Both the position numbers and the translations under genes were made by a program. From positions 558,001 through 622,000 of the forward strand of contig NZ_JAMZEA010000007.1 in NCBI RefSeq assembly GCF_024172125.1: DNA of 64,000 nt, in the 5' to 3' direction. A model generated the notes under the pieces. It had not been told where the DNA came from and did no database searches. It worked only from the letters and a program-made list of their open reading frames with translations. How positions within the stretch are numbered: the stretch's first letter is position 1; each line of letters opens with the position of its first letter. Shown here piece after piece: positions 1 to 7,694 of this stretch. This DNA is from Actinomadura rupiterrae (GTDB lineage: Bacteria > Actinomycetota > Actinomycetes > Streptosporangiales > Streptosporangiaceae).

Positions 1-539
1 CCCGCCTCGCCCTCGGGCGTCTGGCGCGGTCCGTAGACGTTCGCCAGCGTCAGGACGGTGTGGTCGAGGCCGTGCAGGGCCGTGTACATCCGGGCGTACA
101 CCTCGCCCGCCACCTTGGACGCCGCGTACGGCGACGCGGGCCGCAGCTCCGCGTCCGGCGGGACGGGCAGGACGTCCGGCACCCCGTAGACGGCGCAGCT
201 GGAGGTGAACACGACCTTGCGCGCGCCCGCGAGGCGCGCGGCCTCCAGGACGTTCGCGGTGCCGATCACGTTGGTGCGCGCGTCGGCGAGCGGGTCGCCG
301 ACGCTCACCCGCACGCTGACCTGGGCCGCGAGGTGGCAGACCACCTCGGGGCCGAAGGCCGCCACGCGCTCGGCGAGGGCGGGGTCCGCGACGTCCAGCC
401 GCCACAGCTCGACGGCCTCGTCGCGGTGGCGGCCGGTGGACAGATCGTCGACCCCGGCCACCTCGTGGCCGTCGGCCAGCAGCCGATCCACCAGGTGGGA
501 TCCGATGAACCCGGCCGCGCCGGTGACCAGAACGCGCAT
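1..539 (-). CDS. NAD-dependent sugar epimerase/dehydratase, N-terminal part (runs off the left edge)
   Basis: Extended short-chain dehydrogenase of the UDP-glucose 4-epimerase/dTDP-glucose dehydratase type. About 179 residues are visible; the C-terminal substrate-binding part lies outside the window. The protein opens MRVLVTGAAGFIGSHLVDRL, with the Rossmann GxxGxxG motif at residues 7-13. The catalytic YxxxK pair is Y138/K142 (PYAASK), preceded by a TSS stretch. An asparagine-containing NVYGPR motif follows, typical of nucleotide-sugar epimerases. Substrate cannot be told from this part. It lies downstream of rsrA on the same strand with about 35 bp between them, so it may be read from the same transcript, but no functional link to the thiol-stress genes is obvious. 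Confidence 0.85.
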   Translation of the reverse strand, partial: MRVLVTGAAGFIGSHLVDRLLADGHEVAGVDDLSTGRHRDEAVELWRLDVADPALAERVAAFGPEVVCHLAAQVSVRVSVGDPLADARTNVIGTANVLEAARLAGARKVVFTSSCAVYGVPDVLPVPPDAELRPASPYAASKVAGEVYARMYTALHGLDHTVLTLANVYGPRQTPEGEA

Positions 540-574
540 CCCAGCACCCTATCGGCGCCGCTCAGACGTGCCGC

Positions 575-868
575 TCAGACGGTGCCGGCGGTGCCGGTCT
601 CGGTCTGCTTGAGCTCGGTGCAGATCTGCTCGATCCGGCCGAGCACCTTGGCGCGCAGGTCCTCGGGGGCGGACTCGCACTCGCAGCCCTTCTTCACGAT
701 CTTCTTGACGGCCTCTTCGAGGCCGTACTCCCGCAGGCAGGGGCCGCATTCGTGCAGGTGCTCCTGCACCTCGCCGCAGCCGCCCTCGTCGAGCTCCCCG
801 TCGAGATAGGTGTAGACCCGGGCGAGGACCTCACTGCATGGGGTCTCGTGGTGGTCGCCGCAGCTCAT
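575..868 (-). CDS. rsrA: RsrA-type zinc-binding redox anti-sigma factor
   Basis: 97-aa anti-sigma factor of the ZAS family. It holds the adjacent SigR inactive in reducing cytoplasm and releases it when cysteines oxidise. Cysteines and histidine sit at C3, C11, C31, H37, C41 and C44, giving the HxxxCxxC signature. As far as I recall, the numbering matches the Streptomyces coelicolor RsrA zinc ligands (C11, H37, C41, C44). Two further cysteines, C62 and C64, form a CEC near the C-terminus. A GGAAGGTG ribosome site precedes the ATG. The gene follows sigR on the same strand after about 50 bp, the usual sigma-then-anti-sigma order. Identification is strong because both partners and the cysteine pattern are present. 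Confidence 0.93.
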   Translation of the reverse strand: MSCGDHHETPCSEVLARVYTYLDGELDEGGCGEVQEHLHECGPCLREYGLEEAVKKIVKKGCECESAPEDLRAKVLGRIEQICTELKQTETGTAGTV

Positions 869-918
869 CGCTCATTCACCTTCCAGGGGGCGGACGCCGT
901 CACGGTCCGGGGAGCGGG

Positions 919-1668
919 TCATTTCGACCCCTCCCCCGCGCGCGTCAGGCCACGGTCCTGAGCGTAGTCCTCCAGCATGCCGCGCAGCTGGCGCCTGCCC
1001 CGGTGCAGCCGCGACATCACGGTGCCGATCGGGGTGCCCATGATCTCGGCGATCTCCTTGTAGGCGAACCCCTCGACGTCGGCGAGGTAGACCGCGATGC
1101 GGAACTCCTCCGGCAGGTCCTGCAGGGCGCGCTTGACGTCGGAGTCGGGCAGGTGCTCCAGCGCCTCGGCCTCGGCCGACTTCAGGCCGGACGAGGTGTG
1201 CGACTCGGCGCGCGCGAGCTGCCAGTCCTCGATCTCCTCGGTCGCCGACTGCTGCGGCTGCCGCTGCTTCTTGCGGTAGGAGTTGATGAAGGTGTTGGTC
1301 AGGATGCGATACAGCCAGGCCTTGAGGTTCGTGCCCTCCTTGAACTGGTGGAAGGACCCGAACGCCTTCGCGAACGTCTCCTGCACGAGGTCCTCGGCGT
1401 CCGCCGGGTTGCGCGTCATGCGCAGCGCTGCGGAGTACAGCTGGTCCAAGTACGGGAGCACGTCGCGCTGGAAGCGCTCCTGGCGCTCCTCGACGGTCTC
1501 CGTGGTGCCCGCTACCAGACCCACCCCCTCGGCTGTGGTGACGCCCCCCTTGGCGTCGTACCCAACAGACGATATCGGTCCGGCGACGCGCATCACGCCG
1601 CCGGGGGCGGTGCCCCGCGGCTGGGGAACGGTTTTACCGTTTCGTGCCCCGGCAACGGCTGTGGTCAT
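919..1668 (-). CDS. sigR: ECF sigma factor SigR (thiol-oxidative stress)
   Basis: ECF sigma factor that directs thiol-redox genes (thioredoxin, mycothiol) in actinomycetes. Region 2 contains the ALRMTRNPADAEDLVQETF core and the YRILTNTFINSYRKK helix; region 4 contains FRIAVYLADVEGFAYKEIA and the recognition helix GTVMSRLHRGRRQL. I chose the ATG at 1668 (249 aa) because a GGAGGGG ribosome site lies 7-8 bases upstream. The frame stays open to an ATG at 1881, so a long form of up to 320 aa is possible, as known for sigma-R prime in S. coelicolor. A SigR-consensus promoter lies about 80 bp upstream of the chosen start. rsrA follows directly. Confidence 0.92.
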   Translation of the reverse strand: MTTAVAGARNGKTVPQPRGTAPGGVMRVAGPISSVGYDAKGGVTTAEGVGLVAGTTETVEERQERFQRDVLPYLDQLYSAALRMTRNPADAEDLVQETFAKAFGSFHQFKEGTNLKAWLYRILTNTFINSYRKKQRQPQQSATEEIEDWQLARAESHTSSGLKSAEAEALEHLPDSDVKRALQDLPEEFRIAVYLADVEGFAYKEIAEIMGTPIGTVMSRLHRGRRQLRGMLEDYAQDRGLTRAGEGSK

Positions 1669-1747
1669 CAAGGGCCCCTCCGTTGTACTACTGTGCCTCG
1701 CTCCGCGACGCGTGCGGACCGTCTGTGTAGAACGTGCAGTGCGTGAC

Positions 1748-1773
1748 AACGCACGGAGGGTCCGGTCGATTCC
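1748..1773 (-). promoter_or_regulatory. SigR-type autoregulatory promoter
   Basis: On the minus strand GGAAT (1773-1769) is followed by exactly 18 bases and GTT (1750-1748). This is the SigR consensus GGAAT-N18-GTT known from Streptomyces. It points at sigR about 80 bp downstream and implies positive autoregulation. It lies inside the open frame of the putative long sigR form, so transcripts from it would encode only the short form. Confidence 0.8.
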
Positions 1774-1902
1774 CTCACCGGGGGTAACGCGGGGGGCAAG
1801 TTTCCGGATGGTTCGGTTCACCTTCCCCCGGCCAGCACGGAGGGTGATGTCCGGGGCTGGCGGGGAAGAAAGCTCATACACGGCGAGAACAGGAGCAAAG
1901 CG

Positions 1903-2901
1903 TTGCTACCGGTGCCGGCGCAGCCTCCAGAACCCACCATCGCCAGTCTTCGCGAGGCCCCCGGCGCCTCCGGCGAGGCCGACGGCGATGCCCTCGGTCC
2001 CTACTGGACGTTCTACTGGGCGGTAGCGGCGGCCCAGCTCGCCCGGTGGCTCCCCCGCGAACCCGCGCGCGTGCTGGACCTGTCCGGCGGCGGCGGCCGG
2101 TTCGCCCGGCAGGCCGCGCGGTCGGGCCACACCGTGGTCGAGGTCCTCGACCGCCCACCGGCCGCCCCGGCGCCCGAACCCCCGGACGGCGCGCTGAACG
2201 GGTCCGCGCCGGGGGCGGGCCCGACGCCGCCCGCCAGACCGCCGGACGAGCCGCCAGCCGACGGCGGGCCGCAGGACGCGGCGCCGCCGGACGGGAGGCC
2301 GCCGGAGGCCGGGCTGAACGGGTCCGCGGCGCGGGCGCCCGCCGGGGCGGCGCGCATCCCGGGGCTCGTGCCGGCGCGTCCGGCCGTCCCGCCGGGGGCG
2401 GTCCAGCGCGTCGTCGGTGACCCGGGCGCGCCCGCGTTCCTGGCGGACGCCAGCGTGGACGCCGTGGTCGCGGAGAACCGGATGCTGTCGCGGCACCTGG
2501 TCGCCGAGTCCACCGTCGCGGAGATCGCGCGGGTGCTGCGGCCGGGCGGCCGGGTCCTGCTGACCGTGGACTCGCTCACCCTCGGCATGGCGCTGCTGGC
2601 CGAGCAGAACTGCTGGGCGCACCTGTCGGACGTGCCGCGCGCCGAGGTCGTCCTGGTGCCCTGGCCGGACGGCACGATCACCCGCTGCTTCCAGACCGAC
2701 GAGCTGCGCGAGCTGCTCGCCGACGCGGGCCTGGAGGTCGAGTGGATCAGGCCGCGGACGGCCCTGTCGGCGTCCACGGTCGAGCACGTCCTGGCGACCT
2801 CGCCGAGCGCGCTGCCCCGGCTCGTCCGGACCGAGCTCAACGTCCCGCCGGGGGACGAGTCGCTGGGCATCCACCTGCTGGCCAGCGCCGTCCGCGTCTA
2901 G
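1903..2901 (+). CDS. SAM-dependent methyltransferase with Pro/Ala-rich insert
   Basis: 332-aa class I methyltransferase-like protein of unknown substrate. The SAM-binding motif I is VLDLSGGGGRFARQAA near residues 62-77; motif-IV-like VDAVVAENRMLSRHL and the ARVLRPGGRVLLTVD strand follow after residue 180. Between motif I and the rest, roughly residues 85-170 are an unusually Pro/Ala/Gly-rich stretch holding two copies of an LNGSA segment, which probably loops out of the Rossmann core. The start is TTG at 1903, chosen for the AGGAG at 1891-1895. It is divergent from sigR, with only 21 bp to the possible long-form sigR start. The core fold is clear; the role is not. Confidence 0.75.
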   Translation: MLPVPAQPPEPTIASLREAPGASGEADGDALGPYWTFYWAVAAAQLARWLPREPARVLDLSGGGGRFARQAARSGHTVVEVLDRPPAAPAPEPPDGALNGSAPGAGPTPPARPPDEPPADGGPQDAAPPDGRPPEAGLNGSAARAPAGAARIPGLVPARPAVPPGAVQRVVGDPGAPAFLADASVDAVVAENRMLSRHLVAESTVAEIARVLRPGGRVLLTVDSLTLGMALLAEQNCWAHLSDVPRAEVVLVPWPDGTITRCFQTDELRELLADAGLEVEWIRPRTALSASTVEHVLATSPSALPRLVRTELNVPPGDESLGIHLLASAVRV

Positions 2902-2927
2902 CGGGAGCGGGCACCGGGCCCCGGGCC

Positions 2928-2952
2928 CCGGGCCCCGAAGGCCGGACCGGCC
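2928..2952. terminator. Probable bidirectional terminator region between convergent genes
   Basis: The short gap between the methyltransferase and the convergent TraR-like gene holds three GGGCCCC units in tandem and the 13-bp palindrome GGCCGGACCGGCC (2940-2952). No T-tract follows, as is common for high-GC actinomycete terminators. Weak evidence. Confidence 0.35.
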
Positions 2953-2956
2953 GGGC

Positions 2957-3298
2957 TCAGTAGCGGTGGCGGTCGTGCCTGGACTGGCAGGAGACGCAGC
3001 GGGCGGCCTCGGGGCGGGCCTCCAGGCGGCCGGGCGGGACGGGCTTGCCGCAGGTCACGCACAGGCCGTAGCCGCCCTCGGCGATCCGGTCCAGGGCGGC
3101 CTGGACGGCCGCGCGCTGCGCCCGCAGCGAGGCGAGGGCGGCCTCGACGCGGTCGGCGTCGGTGAGCCAGGCGCCCGCGTCGGCGACCGAGGACTCGGTC
3201 GCCGGGCGCTCCCCGGTCAGGATCTCGATCGACCGGTCCAGGCCGGCCCGCTGCTCTTCCAGGCGGGCGCGGGCGGTGACGGTGTCGACGGTGTCCAC
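2957..3298 (-). CDS. TraR/DksA-type C4 zinc-finger protein
   Basis: 113-aa protein with an N-terminal coiled-coil region (residues 5-75, rich in Glu, Arg, Ala and Leu) and a C-terminal C4 zinc finger: C80, C83, C101 and C104 in the CVTCGK ... CVSCQ arrangement. The family includes DksA and TraR, which insert a coiled coil into the RNA polymerase secondary channel, but the short actinobacterial members are mostly uncharacterised. The usual acidic coiled-coil tip of DksA is not obvious, so a polymerase role is inference. It stands alone, convergent with the methyltransferase upstream and in the same direction as the SRAP gene. Confidence 0.8.
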   Translation of the reverse strand: MDTVDTVTARARLEEQRAGLDRSIEILTGERPATESSVADAGAWLTDADRVEAALASLRAQRAAVQAALDRIAEGGYGLCVTCGKPVPPGRLEARPEAARCVSCQSRHDRHRY

Positions 3299-3362
3299 GG
3301 CGCTCCGTTCTCCTCCCGGAGCCCGGGCGCGGGGGGTCGCGCCAGATCCGCGTGGCGGGGCG

Positions 3363-4145
3363 TCAGAACAGGGTTCCGGAAGTGCTGCCTGGACTATCCC
3401 CGTTCGTGGCGGGATCTATGAGTTGCGGGCCGTTGTTTCTCACGTTGTTGACGGCGGTGGAGACGGGATAGGCGTCCATCGTGCCCGCGAGGGCGGGGGT
3501 GAGCAGCCCGCGCACCTCCTCGGCGGCGGTGAGCTCCGGGTCGAGCCAGGCGTCCCAGCGGTCCGGGGTGACGATCATGGGCATCCGGTCGTGGATCCGG
3601 CCGAGGTCGTCCGGCGCGTCGGTGGTGATCACCGTGCAGGTCCAGACCCACTCGTCCTCGGGCGACCTCCACAGCTCGTAGAGCCCGGCCATCGCCATGA
3701 TCGCGCCGTCCTTGGGGTGGATGTAGAAGGGCTGCTTGCGCGGTTTCTTCTTCGTGCCCTTCTCGTCGGCGGCCGGGTCGCCCTCCGGCGTGTACCACTC
3801 GAAGTAGCCGTCGGCGGGCAGCAGGCAGCGGCGGCGCGCGAAGGCCCGGCGGTAGGCGGGCTTCTCCGCGACGGTCTCGACCCGCGCGTTGATCATCCGG
3901 GCCCCGGCGGAGAGGTCCTTGGCCCAGAACGGGACCAGGCCCCAGCGCAGCGTGCGCAGCTGCCGGAGCGCCTCCTCCTCGTGCTCGTCATCGCCGCCGG
4001 GGCGGCGGATCAAGACGGCCGGGACCTGCTTGGTGGGCGCGACGTTGTAGTCCGGCTCCAGCTCGCCGCCGGTCTCGTCCGCCTGGATCGCGAACTGGTC
4101 GAGCAGCTCCTGGCGCGCCCGCGTGGTGGCATAGCGTCCGCACAT
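3363..4145 (-). CDS. SRAP-domain abasic-site processing protein (HMCES/YedK family)
   Basis: 260-aa SRAP protein. Family members use the N-terminal Cys2, exposed after Met removal, to form a thiazolidine crosslink with abasic sites in single-stranded DNA, shielding them from cleavage. The protein starts MCGRYA, so Cys2 is present; the other expected active-site residues are N34 (NVAPT), E116 (GYFEW) and H185 (RIHDRMP). A Lys-rich insertion around residues 130-138 follows the GYFEW motif. The frame is open far upstream, but the start must be 4145 because Cys2 is catalytic. It is divergent from the DoxX-like gene with 51 bp between starts. High confidence. Confidence 0.93.
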   Translation of the reverse strand: MCGRYATTRARQELLDQFAIQADETGGELEPDYNVAPTKQVPAVLIRRPGGDDEHEEEALRQLRTLRWGLVPFWAKDLSAGARMINARVETVAEKPAYRRAFARRRCLLPADGYFEWYTPEGDPAADEKGTKKKPRKQPFYIHPKDGAIMAMAGLYELWRSPEDEWVWTCTVITTDAPDDLGRIHDRMPMIVTPDRWDAWLDPELTAAEEVRGLLTPALAGTMDAYPVSTAVNNVRNNGPQLIDPATNGDSPGSTSGTLF

Positions 4146-4196
4146 GGCCTCATCCTCCCGCGCTTGACCGACAAAGTCGTGGGCATGTAGCTCAGC

Positions 4197-5042
4197 ATGC
4201 GACCCATCACGACCCCGGCCCGCCCGCTGGTGGCGGCCCCTTACATCATCACCGGCCTGGACGCCCTGCGCGATCCCGGCCCCCGCGCCGAGCAGGTCGC
4301 GCCCGCCGTCAAGCCCATCGCGGACCGCCTGGACTGGCTGCCGACGAAGGACCCGGTGGCGCTCGTGCGGATCCAGGGCGCGCTGAGCCTCGGCACGGGA
4401 GCGCTGCTGCTGACCGGCCGGTTCCGCCGGTTCACCACGCTGCTGGCGGCCGTCCAGCTCGTCCCGGCGCTGGCCACAGAGCACCGCTACTGGACCGAGG
4501 ACGACCCGGAGCGGCGCCGGAGCGAGCGGTCCCACCTGCTGAAGAACGCCGCGCTGTTCGGCGCCCTGCTCATGGTGGCGGGATCGCCGGGCCGGGGCCG
4601 GACGGCCGAGCTGCGCCACCAGCTGCACGAGGCCCAGACCAGGGCCGCCGTGGAGGGCAAGGCGCTGCGCAAGCAGGCCGCGACCGAGGTGAAGGCCCTG
4701 CGGCGGCAGGCGCGCAGCGAGGCCAGGGCGGCCCAGCGGGACGCGGCGCTCAGGGTGTGGAAGGCGCGGCAGCGGGCCCGGAAGCCCGCCGGGCTCGGCC
4801 GGCTGATCCAGGGCGCGGTCTCGTCCGGCTCGGGCAAGCCGTCGGTGAAGAGCGGGCTGGCCGAGGCGGGCAAGGCGACCGCGAAGCGCGGGAAGGCGGC
4901 GTCGAAGCAGGCCAGGGCCGCGTCCAAGATCGCCTCCAAGCAGGCGAGGTCCGCTTCGAAGGCGGCGTCGAAGGTCGCGTCCCGGCAGGCCAGGGCGGTG
5001 TCGAAGCGCGGCGGCGAGCTGGTCCGCTCCGGCCACCGCTGA
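4197..5042 (+). CDS. DoxX-like membrane protein with Lys/Ala/Ser-rich basic tail
   Basis: 281-aa protein in two parts. Residues 1-130 resemble the DoxX family: hydrophobic helices around ALVRIQGALSLGTGALLLTG, FTTLLAAVQLVPALAT and NAALFGALLMVAG. From about residue 138 the protein becomes helical, charged and basic, ending in repeats of the type SKQARAASKIASKQARSASK, reminiscent of the Ala/Lys-rich tails of histone H1-like or HupB-like proteins. The tail should be cytoplasmic and could bind nucleic acid or acidic polymer, but this is inference. DoxX relatives are linked to thiosulfate oxidation or oxidative stress only in some lineages. No obvious operon partner. Confidence 0.7.
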   Translation: MRPITTPARPLVAAPYIITGLDALRDPGPRAEQVAPAVKPIADRLDWLPTKDPVALVRIQGALSLGTGALLLTGRFRRFTTLLAAVQLVPALATEHRYWTEDDPERRRSERSHLLKNAALFGALLMVAGSPGRGRTAELRHQLHEAQTRAAVEGKALRKQAATEVKALRRQARSEARAAQRDAALRVWKARQRARKPAGLGRLIQGAVSSGSGKPSVKSGLAEAGKATAKRGKAASKQARAASKIASKQARSASKAASKVASRQARAVSKRGGELVRSGHR

Positions 5043-5072
5043 TCCCGATCCCGTTCCCGGACGGCGCCAGCC

Positions 5073-6044
5073 TCAGCCGGGCGGGCGCCGTCCGCCGGTT
5101 CCGTAGCGGCGGGACAGGACGGGATCGGTCTCCCACCAGGGGCGCATCATCTCCGGCTCGTCCACGACGACGCCTTCGGCGGCCCGCTCGGCGACCTGCC
5201 GCTCCTGCTCGGCGTCCAGCTCGCGGTCGACGCGTTCGGCCTCGACGCGGTCCTGGCGCAGCATCCTGATGGCCAGGACGACCAGGAAGGGCATGCCCGC
5301 GAAGTCCCCGACCATCCACAGCAGGCCGCCGCCGATCTGCTGGTCGCGGTGGACCGACGGGCCCCACGTCCGGTGCACGTGCTCGTAGTAGGACGCGGCG
5401 AGCGGGTGGTGCCGGAGCATGATCGTGAGGCCGAGCGCGCCGTCGAACATGGCCTCGGCGAACGTGATGCCCATCGACAGCACGTGCGGGTAGGACCGCG
5501 GCATCGGGTCGACCTGGAGCCGCGCCCAGTAGTAGACGAGCCCGATCAGCACGAGCGCGATCTTCACGGCCTCGTCCGCGGCGGCGTTGCGCAGCGTCAG
5601 CTCGTAGAGCGGGCTGAAGTAGAGCAGCCAGGGTGTCACCACGAGCGCGGCCGTCCCGGCGGGCGGCGAGGTCAGGACGGCGACGGCGCGGCTGTCCAGG
5701 ACGCGCTTGACCCGGTCGCGGCGCGGGCCGTTCGGCATGGTCTCCAGCAGGAGCGAGAACGGCGCGCCGTTGGCGAGGAACAGCGGCGAGACCGCCAGCA
5801 GGGTGATCACCTGGAGGGCGCGGGGCCAGAAGAGCGTGCCGTCGTAGGCGCCGACGAACGTGACGGTGACGGCGAGGACGCTGCCGAGCCCGAGGCCGAC
5901 GAAGTTGAGCGTCCGGGACAGGGGCCAGCCGTCCGCGCGGCGGGCGCTCAGCAGGTACCAGGCAGCGAGCGCGACCACGAGGACGAGCATGGCGGGATCA
6001 ACCGTCCAGCTCGCGAGCGCGCTCCCGACCGTGAGTTCCCGCAC
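5073..6044 (-). CDS. Cytochrome c oxidase assembly factor, CtaG (caa3) family
   Basis: 323-aa polytopic membrane protein of the caa3-CtaG family, implicated in copper delivery to or assembly of cytochrome c oxidase. Several transmembrane segments are visible, e.g. MLVLVVALAAWYLL, LGSVLAVTVTFVGAYDG, ALVVTPWLLYF and IALVLIGLVYYW. Conserved family features include SPLFLANGAPFSLLLE, the SMGITFAEAMFDGALG helix and the DQQIGGGLLWMVGDFAGMP segment. The C-terminal 70 residues are charged and cytoplasmic. No other oxidase genes of the caa3 type are in the window; the cytochrome bd operon starts 3 kb away but does not normally need this factor. Start ATG at 6044. Confidence 0.88.
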   Translation of the reverse strand: MRELTVGSALASWTVDPAMLVLVVALAAWYLLSARRADGWPLSRTLNFVGLGLGSVLAVTVTFVGAYDGTLFWPRALQVITLLAVSPLFLANGAPFSLLLETMPNGPRRDRVKRVLDSRAVAVLTSPPAGTAALVVTPWLLYFSPLYELTLRNAAADEAVKIALVLIGLVYYWARLQVDPMPRSYPHVLSMGITFAEAMFDGALGLTIMLRHHPLAASYYEHVHRTWGPSVHRDQQIGGGLLWMVGDFAGMPFLVVLAIRMLRQDRVEAERVDRELDAEQERQVAERAAEGVVVDEPEMMRPWWETDPVLSRRYGTGGRRPPG

Positions 6045-6220
6045 CTGCCATCCCCGACGCGTTGAACCGGGCGGCCGGATTCCCTCACACCCGCACCGCG
6101 AACCCGGCCGCCACGTGACAGGGACAGTAGGGCAGGGACCGTAAGCGCCAGGTGAACGTCTCCGAAACCCCCCGATAGGACAGGTCCGGAAACCCGGGAA
6201 CCGGAAGTGGGCCTTAAGCC

Positions 6221-6241
6221 GGGTTCAAAAGCGTTGAACCC
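6221..6241. promoter_or_regulatory. Perfect inverted repeat upstream of ECF sigma gene
   Basis: GGGTTCAA and TTGAACCC form a perfect 8-bp inverted repeat around a 5-base centre, 65 bp before the sigma gene ATG. A related half-site, GTTGAACC, lies at 6061-6068 next to the ctaG start. This could be an operator for the intergenic region or an mRNA hairpin. No canonical ECF promoter was convincing here. Confidence 0.45.
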
Positions 6242-6305
6242 CCGCCGGGAGCGGGGACGTACTGCCTGCCGACCGCCGCTCCCGACCGGACGGAGACGCA
6301 CGGCA

Positions 6306-6869
6306 ATGGCAGCACTCCGCGGCCTGGCCGCCCGCCGCCGGCACTCCTCGGACGCCCCTCCGCCGGGCGACGAGGAGATCGTCGCCGCGCTGTACCGCGA
6401 GTACCACCGGCCGCTGCTGGCCTTCGTGCTGCGGCTGACCGGCGGCGACCGGGGCTGGGCCGAGGACGTGGCGCAGGAGACGATGGTCCGCGCCTGGCGC
6501 AGCGCGCGGACCCTCGACCCCGACGCGGGCTCCCTGATGCCCTGGCTGGCGACGGTGGCCCGGCGTATCGTGATCGACCACCGGCGGTCGCGCGACGTCC
6601 GGCCTCCCGAGGTGGGCGACGGGCCGCTGGAGAACCTCCCGGCGGCGGACGAGGTGGACGGCTTGCTGCGCAAGGTCATGGTCGCGGAGGCGCTGAACTC
6701 GCTGTCCGCCGCGCACCGCCAGATCCTCACCGAGACGGTGCTGCGCGACCGCACCGTCAACCAGGCCGCCGACGCCCTGGGCATCCCCGTCGGCACCGCG
6801 AAGTCGCGCGTCTACTACGCCCTGCGCGCCCTGCGCGTCGCGCTTGAGGAGAGGGGGGTCACGCCGTGA
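6306..6869 (+). CDS. ECF RNA polymerase sigma factor (SigK/SigL-like)
   Basis: 187-aa ECF sigma factor. Region 2 is visible as EEIVAALYREYHRPLLAFVL ... WAEDVAQETMVRAWRSA, followed by WLATVARRIVIDHRRSR; region 4 is HRQILTETVLRDRTVNQAAD with recognition helix VGTAKSRVYYALRALR. The ATG at 6306 is preferred (GGAG at 6292-6295) over an upstream GTG at 6207, whose extra 33 residues look like non-coding Arg/Pro sequence. The downstream anti-sigma gene overlaps it by four bases (GTGA), so translation is coupled. The pairing resembles the SigK/RskA and SigL/RslA groups with a membrane anti-sigma factor; the signal is unknown. Confidence 0.88.
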   Translation: MAALRGLAARRRHSSDAPPPGDEEIVAALYREYHRPLLAFVLRLTGGDRGWAEDVAQETMVRAWRSARTLDPDAGSLMPWLATVARRIVIDHRRSRDVRPPEVGDGPLENLPAADEVDGLLRKVMVAEALNSLSAAHRQILTETVLRDRTVNQAADALGIPVGTAKSRVYYALRALRVALEERGVTP

Positions 6870-7615
6870 CCGGGCATGTCGAGCACACCGATGTGGGGGC
6901 GTACGCCCTGGGCCTGCTGGAGGACGAGGACCGGCGGGCGTTCGAGGAGCACCTGCGCGGCTGCCCGCCGTGCCGCACCGAGCTGGACGAGATGTCCGGC
7001 ATGGCCGACGCCCTGGCCGGGATCACCCCGCTCGACGAGGCCCCCCAGGAGGCCCCCCGGGAGGCTCCCGAGGAGGCCCCGGCCGCGGACGAGCCGCCCC
7101 GGAGCAACGTCGTGGACCTCATGCGGCGCCGGCGCGAGGCCGACCGGCGGCACCGGCGCGGCACGTACGTGATCGGCTCCGCCGCGGCCGCCGCCGTCCT
7201 CGCGGCCGGGATCGTGATCGGAACCCAGCTCACCGGGAACGACGGATCCCTCGGCCACGACCACTCCCCCGCGACGGCGCTCGTCCTGACGGGCGAGAAG
7301 CACTCCGCGTCCGACGCGGCGTCCGGCGTCTCGGGCACGATCGGCCTGGAGAAGAAGGGCTGGGGCACGCACGTCGGGCTGGAGCTGCGCGGCGTGAAGG
7401 GCCCCCTCCGCTGCCACCTGGAAGCCGTCTCGGCGACGGGCGAGCGCACGGTGGTCACCGGCTGGAAGGTCCCGGCGAAGGGCTACGGCGTCCCGGGCGC
7501 CCCGTCCCCGCTGGTCATCCACGGCGGGACCGCCCTGACCCGCCCCGAGATCACCCGCTTCGAGGTCCGCGTGGACGACCAGCAGTCCACGACCCTCCTC
7601 ACCATCCCCCTCTGA
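6866..7615 (+). CDS. Membrane anti-sigma factor with zinc-finger (zf-HC2) domain
   Basis: 249-aa anti-sigma factor partnered with the preceding ECF sigma. The N-terminal cytoplasmic domain has the ZAS motif HLRGCPPC (residues 29-36), an HxxxCxxC zinc site. A Pro/Glu-rich linker with repeated EAP units (about residues 58-76) leads to a single transmembrane helix (about 103-122, GSAAAAAVLAAGIVIG). An extracytoplasmic domain of about 125 residues with an anti-sigma K-like fold follows (ATALVLTGEK ... GLEKKGWGTHVGLELRG). The topology suggests release of the sigma by regulated proteolysis after an envelope signal. Start GTG overlaps the sigma stop codon. Confidence 0.87.
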   Translation: MTGHVEHTDVGAYALGLLEDEDRRAFEEHLRGCPPCRTELDEMSGMADALAGITPLDEAPQEAPREAPEEAPAADEPPRSNVVDLMRRRREADRRHRRGTYVIGSAAAAAVLAAGIVIGTQLTGNDGSLGHDHSPATALVLTGEKHSASDAASGVSGTIGLEKKGWGTHVGLELRGVKGPLRCHLEAVSATGERTVVTGWKVPAKGYGVPGAPSPLVIHGGTALTRPEITRFEVRVDDQQSTTLLTIPL

Positions 7616-7694
7616 CCCCTCCGACCGTCCCGCCCCGGTGGCCGCCTCCGGCCGCCGGCTGCCGGATCGGCCGGACATCGCTACCCTGCCCGGC

